From the NCBI RefSeq assembly GCF_014836595.1, contig NZ_JACSQO010000003.1, forward strand, positions 282,905-346,904: DNA of 64,000 nucleotides, read 5' to 3'. Below the pieces are notes generated by a model. It saw only the letters and a program-made list of their open reading frames with translations, did not search any database and was not told the DNA's origin. Below are positions 62,786 to 64,000 of this stretch, piece after piece. This DNA comes from Psychrobacillus faecigallinarum (GTDB lineage: Bacteria > Bacillota > Bacilli > Bacillales_A > Planococcaceae). The first letter of the stretch is position 1, and each line of letters opens with the position of its first letter. A program made the position numbers and the translations under genes.

Positions 62786-63508
62786 TCACTTTAGCACATA
62801 CCGACATTTTGGAAAATTAGAACAACCTTTAAAATCACCATATTTACCTGTTCTAGTGATAAGTTGGCTTTTACAACGGGGACAAATATCCATATTTAGT
62901 TTGGTTTTTATTTCTCGAACATGGACTTTTCTTGATTCTTTTCCTTGTATATTCGCATTTATTAATATTTTTGCAATCTGTTTCACTCGATAAGGAAGGA
63001 TTACTTTCTGTTCATAGGATTTTATCGTTTTAAAAAGACCTGATATGTATAAGACTCGTACATGGTCAGAACTTATTTCTAGATTTTTAAAGGTAGCTTC
63101 ACTACTAAATGCTATTATTGAATAATAAGGTCCATCGTACATTTCTTTTAGTAACGTTTGTATTGCAGTTAGATGAGCAAAGTTCTGCATAATTGGATTG
63201 AGAAAATTATATTTGTTCTTATAAATTACTTGCTTCCAATATTTTTGCTTCTCTTTACCATAAATCCATCCCTTATAATTTTTTGTCTCAATAACGAATA
63301 TACCTACCGTTGATAACACAACATGATCAATTTGGGTGGTTCCTTCCTCGTAAGGAAGCAACAGGTCATGAAGTACAATATATTCCTCTTCATTTAACCC
63401 CTTTAAACGACGTTTTACTTGCCACTCTCCAATAGATCCCTTTACAGATGGATTATTTAAACTAACTAAAAGAGTCACAAAACATATTGCTATTAATATG
63501 ACTATCAT
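62786..63508 (-). CDS. NERD nuclease-like protein with topoisomerase-type zinc finger
   Basis: A 240-residue protein: an N-terminal hydrophobic helix (1-16), a NERD domain (about 25-150) with Glu 28 (GEWQ), QIDHVVLS and ETKN arranged as a PD-(D/E)xK-like nuclease core, and a C-terminal zinc finger (CPRC at 209-212, GCSNFPKC to 235) like those of topoisomerase I. The helix suggests membrane association. Transcribed in the same direction as, and 93 bases before, the helicase gene. Nuclease activity is inferred from family motifs. Confidence 0.88.
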   Translation of the reverse strand: MIVILIAICFVTLLVSLNNPSVKGSIGEWQVKRRLKGLNEEEYIVLHDLLLPYEEGTTQIDHVVLSTVGIFVIETKNYKGWIYGKEKQKYWKQVIYKNKYNFLNPIMQNFAHLTAIQTLLKEMYDGPYYSIIAFSSEATFKNLEISSDHVRVLYISGLFKTIKSYEQKVILPYRVKQIAKILINANIQGKESRKVHVREIKTKLNMDICPRCKSQLITRTGKYGDFKGCSNFPKCRYVLK

Positions 63509-63625
63509 CTTATTTCACCCCTTTCCCAGTAGACGATAGTTATACTTTAGATGAAAATTATTCCATAAACAAGCCGAAAAATAAAAAACAGATAATGAAG
63601 AAAGAGTATCTGCCAGAGTGTAGAC

Positions 63626-63662
63626 AAAAGGGTTGGAAACCATTTCGATTTCCAACCCTTTT
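63626..63662. terminator. terminator or element end
   Basis: A 14-bp perfect stem AAAAGGGTTGGAAA and complement with a nine-base loop. It lies just beyond the transposase remnant stop codon and may be the terminator of that element. Confidence 0.7.
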
Positions 63663-63666
63663 CCAA

Positions 63667-64000
63667 TTAATCTAGGTTAAATCGGTGAAAAAGTCCGTTG
63701 CAGCTTATCATTTTGGTTCTTATTACGCCAGGTTGGGTTTTCCATGTTAAACCGGCTAGTTTCTTAGTATTTAAGGCAGCAAAAGTCAGCATCGCCTGCA
63801 TGGACAATTTTTTTAATTCCTTTAGGGTTGTCCATCGTATACCATGCTTTTCTTTACTCTTTCCATATACTTCTTTAATGGTTGTGTCGCAAGTCTTCAG
63901 CTACATCCAGGTAGTCATGCCAAATGTGGCGTTGAATCATTTTTTGGTGATTCTTACTATGCGTGCACTATCCTTCCTTTGTGGTTGATCGGTATGTAAG
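63667..64000 (-). pseudogene. decayed IS1182-type transposase, 3' end
   Basis: The minus strand reads in two frames: SKNHQKMIQRHIWHDYLD, then after a frameshift EKHGIRWTTLKELKKLSMQ and AMLTFAALNTKKLAGLTW, then stop. These match the C-terminal end of IS1182-family transposases. A stop codon and a probable deletion interrupt the upstream part (LTYRSTTKEG, then stop). It runs off the window edge. Inactive remnant. Confidence 0.8.

Overview
The window is low-GC, AT-rich chromosomal DNA from an aerobic, probably motile member of the Bacillales. The best fit is the Bacillaceae/Caryophanaceae (Psychrobacillus/Lysinibacillus/Sporosarcina-like), inferred from gene content only: YkuI, YqhG, YqhH, YdaT-like, a sigM-yhdL-yhdK-type operon, SLAP and CypC homologues, strong AGGAGG ribosome sites, frequent TTG/GTG starts and intergenic repeats of a Bacillus type. 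No replication origin, rRNA, CRISPR array or intact prophage is visible.

Layout. 0-1.5 kb: a persulfide/sulfide-stress locus (CstR-type repressor, DsrE protein, two rhodaneses) with two CstR-like operators. 1.7-9.3 kb: an EamA exporter, a CYP152 fatty-acid peroxygenase, an esterase, a YeiH-type membrane protein, nagAB and an orphan gene. 9.4-13.8 kb: a TPP enzyme behind a GAF-GAF-PAS-GGDEF-EAL protein. 14-21 kb: a six-gene liv-type ABC transporter operon that carries an acyl-CoA synthetase and ends in a 21-bp Cys-codon repeat. 21-27.9 kb: nupC, a YkuI homologue with a degraded EAL site, a SIMPL protein, a hydrolase, a probable SigB-driven YdaT-like gene, a divergent ferrochelatase and a vWA protein. 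28-29.4 kb: a YeeE/TusA thiosulfate-sulfur uptake pair. 29.4-36 kb: a macro-HTH protein, a three-gene ECF sigma operon with its own ECF-like promoter, a SLAP protein, a tiny zinc-finger protein, and MBL, YqjF-like and HAD genes. 36-43 kb: an OYE-like reductase, yqhG/yqhH, a membrane MutS homologue and a vWA lipoprotein. 43.0-43.7 kb: five tRNAs (Ser, fMet, Asp, Phe, Gly). 43.8-51.7 kb: an acidic protein, an oxidoreductase, a radical SAM/SPASM protein, a BMP lipoprotein paired with a chemoreceptor, and cstA. 52.0-52.3 kb: a type I toxin-antitoxin module too small for ordinary gene calling. 53.4-59.2 kb: a TctABC tricarboxylate importer with a TcuA-like flavoprotein and a divergent LysR regulator. 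59.5-64 kb: a PLD-nuclease/SF2-helicase/DUF3427 protein next to a NERD nuclease, bordered by a decayed IS1182-type transposase.

Genes that work together: CstR with DsrE and the rhodaneses, and possibly YeeE/TusA, handle reactive sulfur. The liv operon plausibly imports an acid and activates it with CoA. TctABC imports a tricarboxylate for TcuA. The BMP lipoprotein probably presents a ligand to the adjacent chemoreceptor. The most promising candidates for an undescribed system are the NERD plus PLD-helicase pair, the liv/acyl-CoA ligase operon with its Cys-heptad tail, and the BMP-chemoreceptor pair. The type I toxin-antitoxin locus is the best-supported element that routine annotation would miss.
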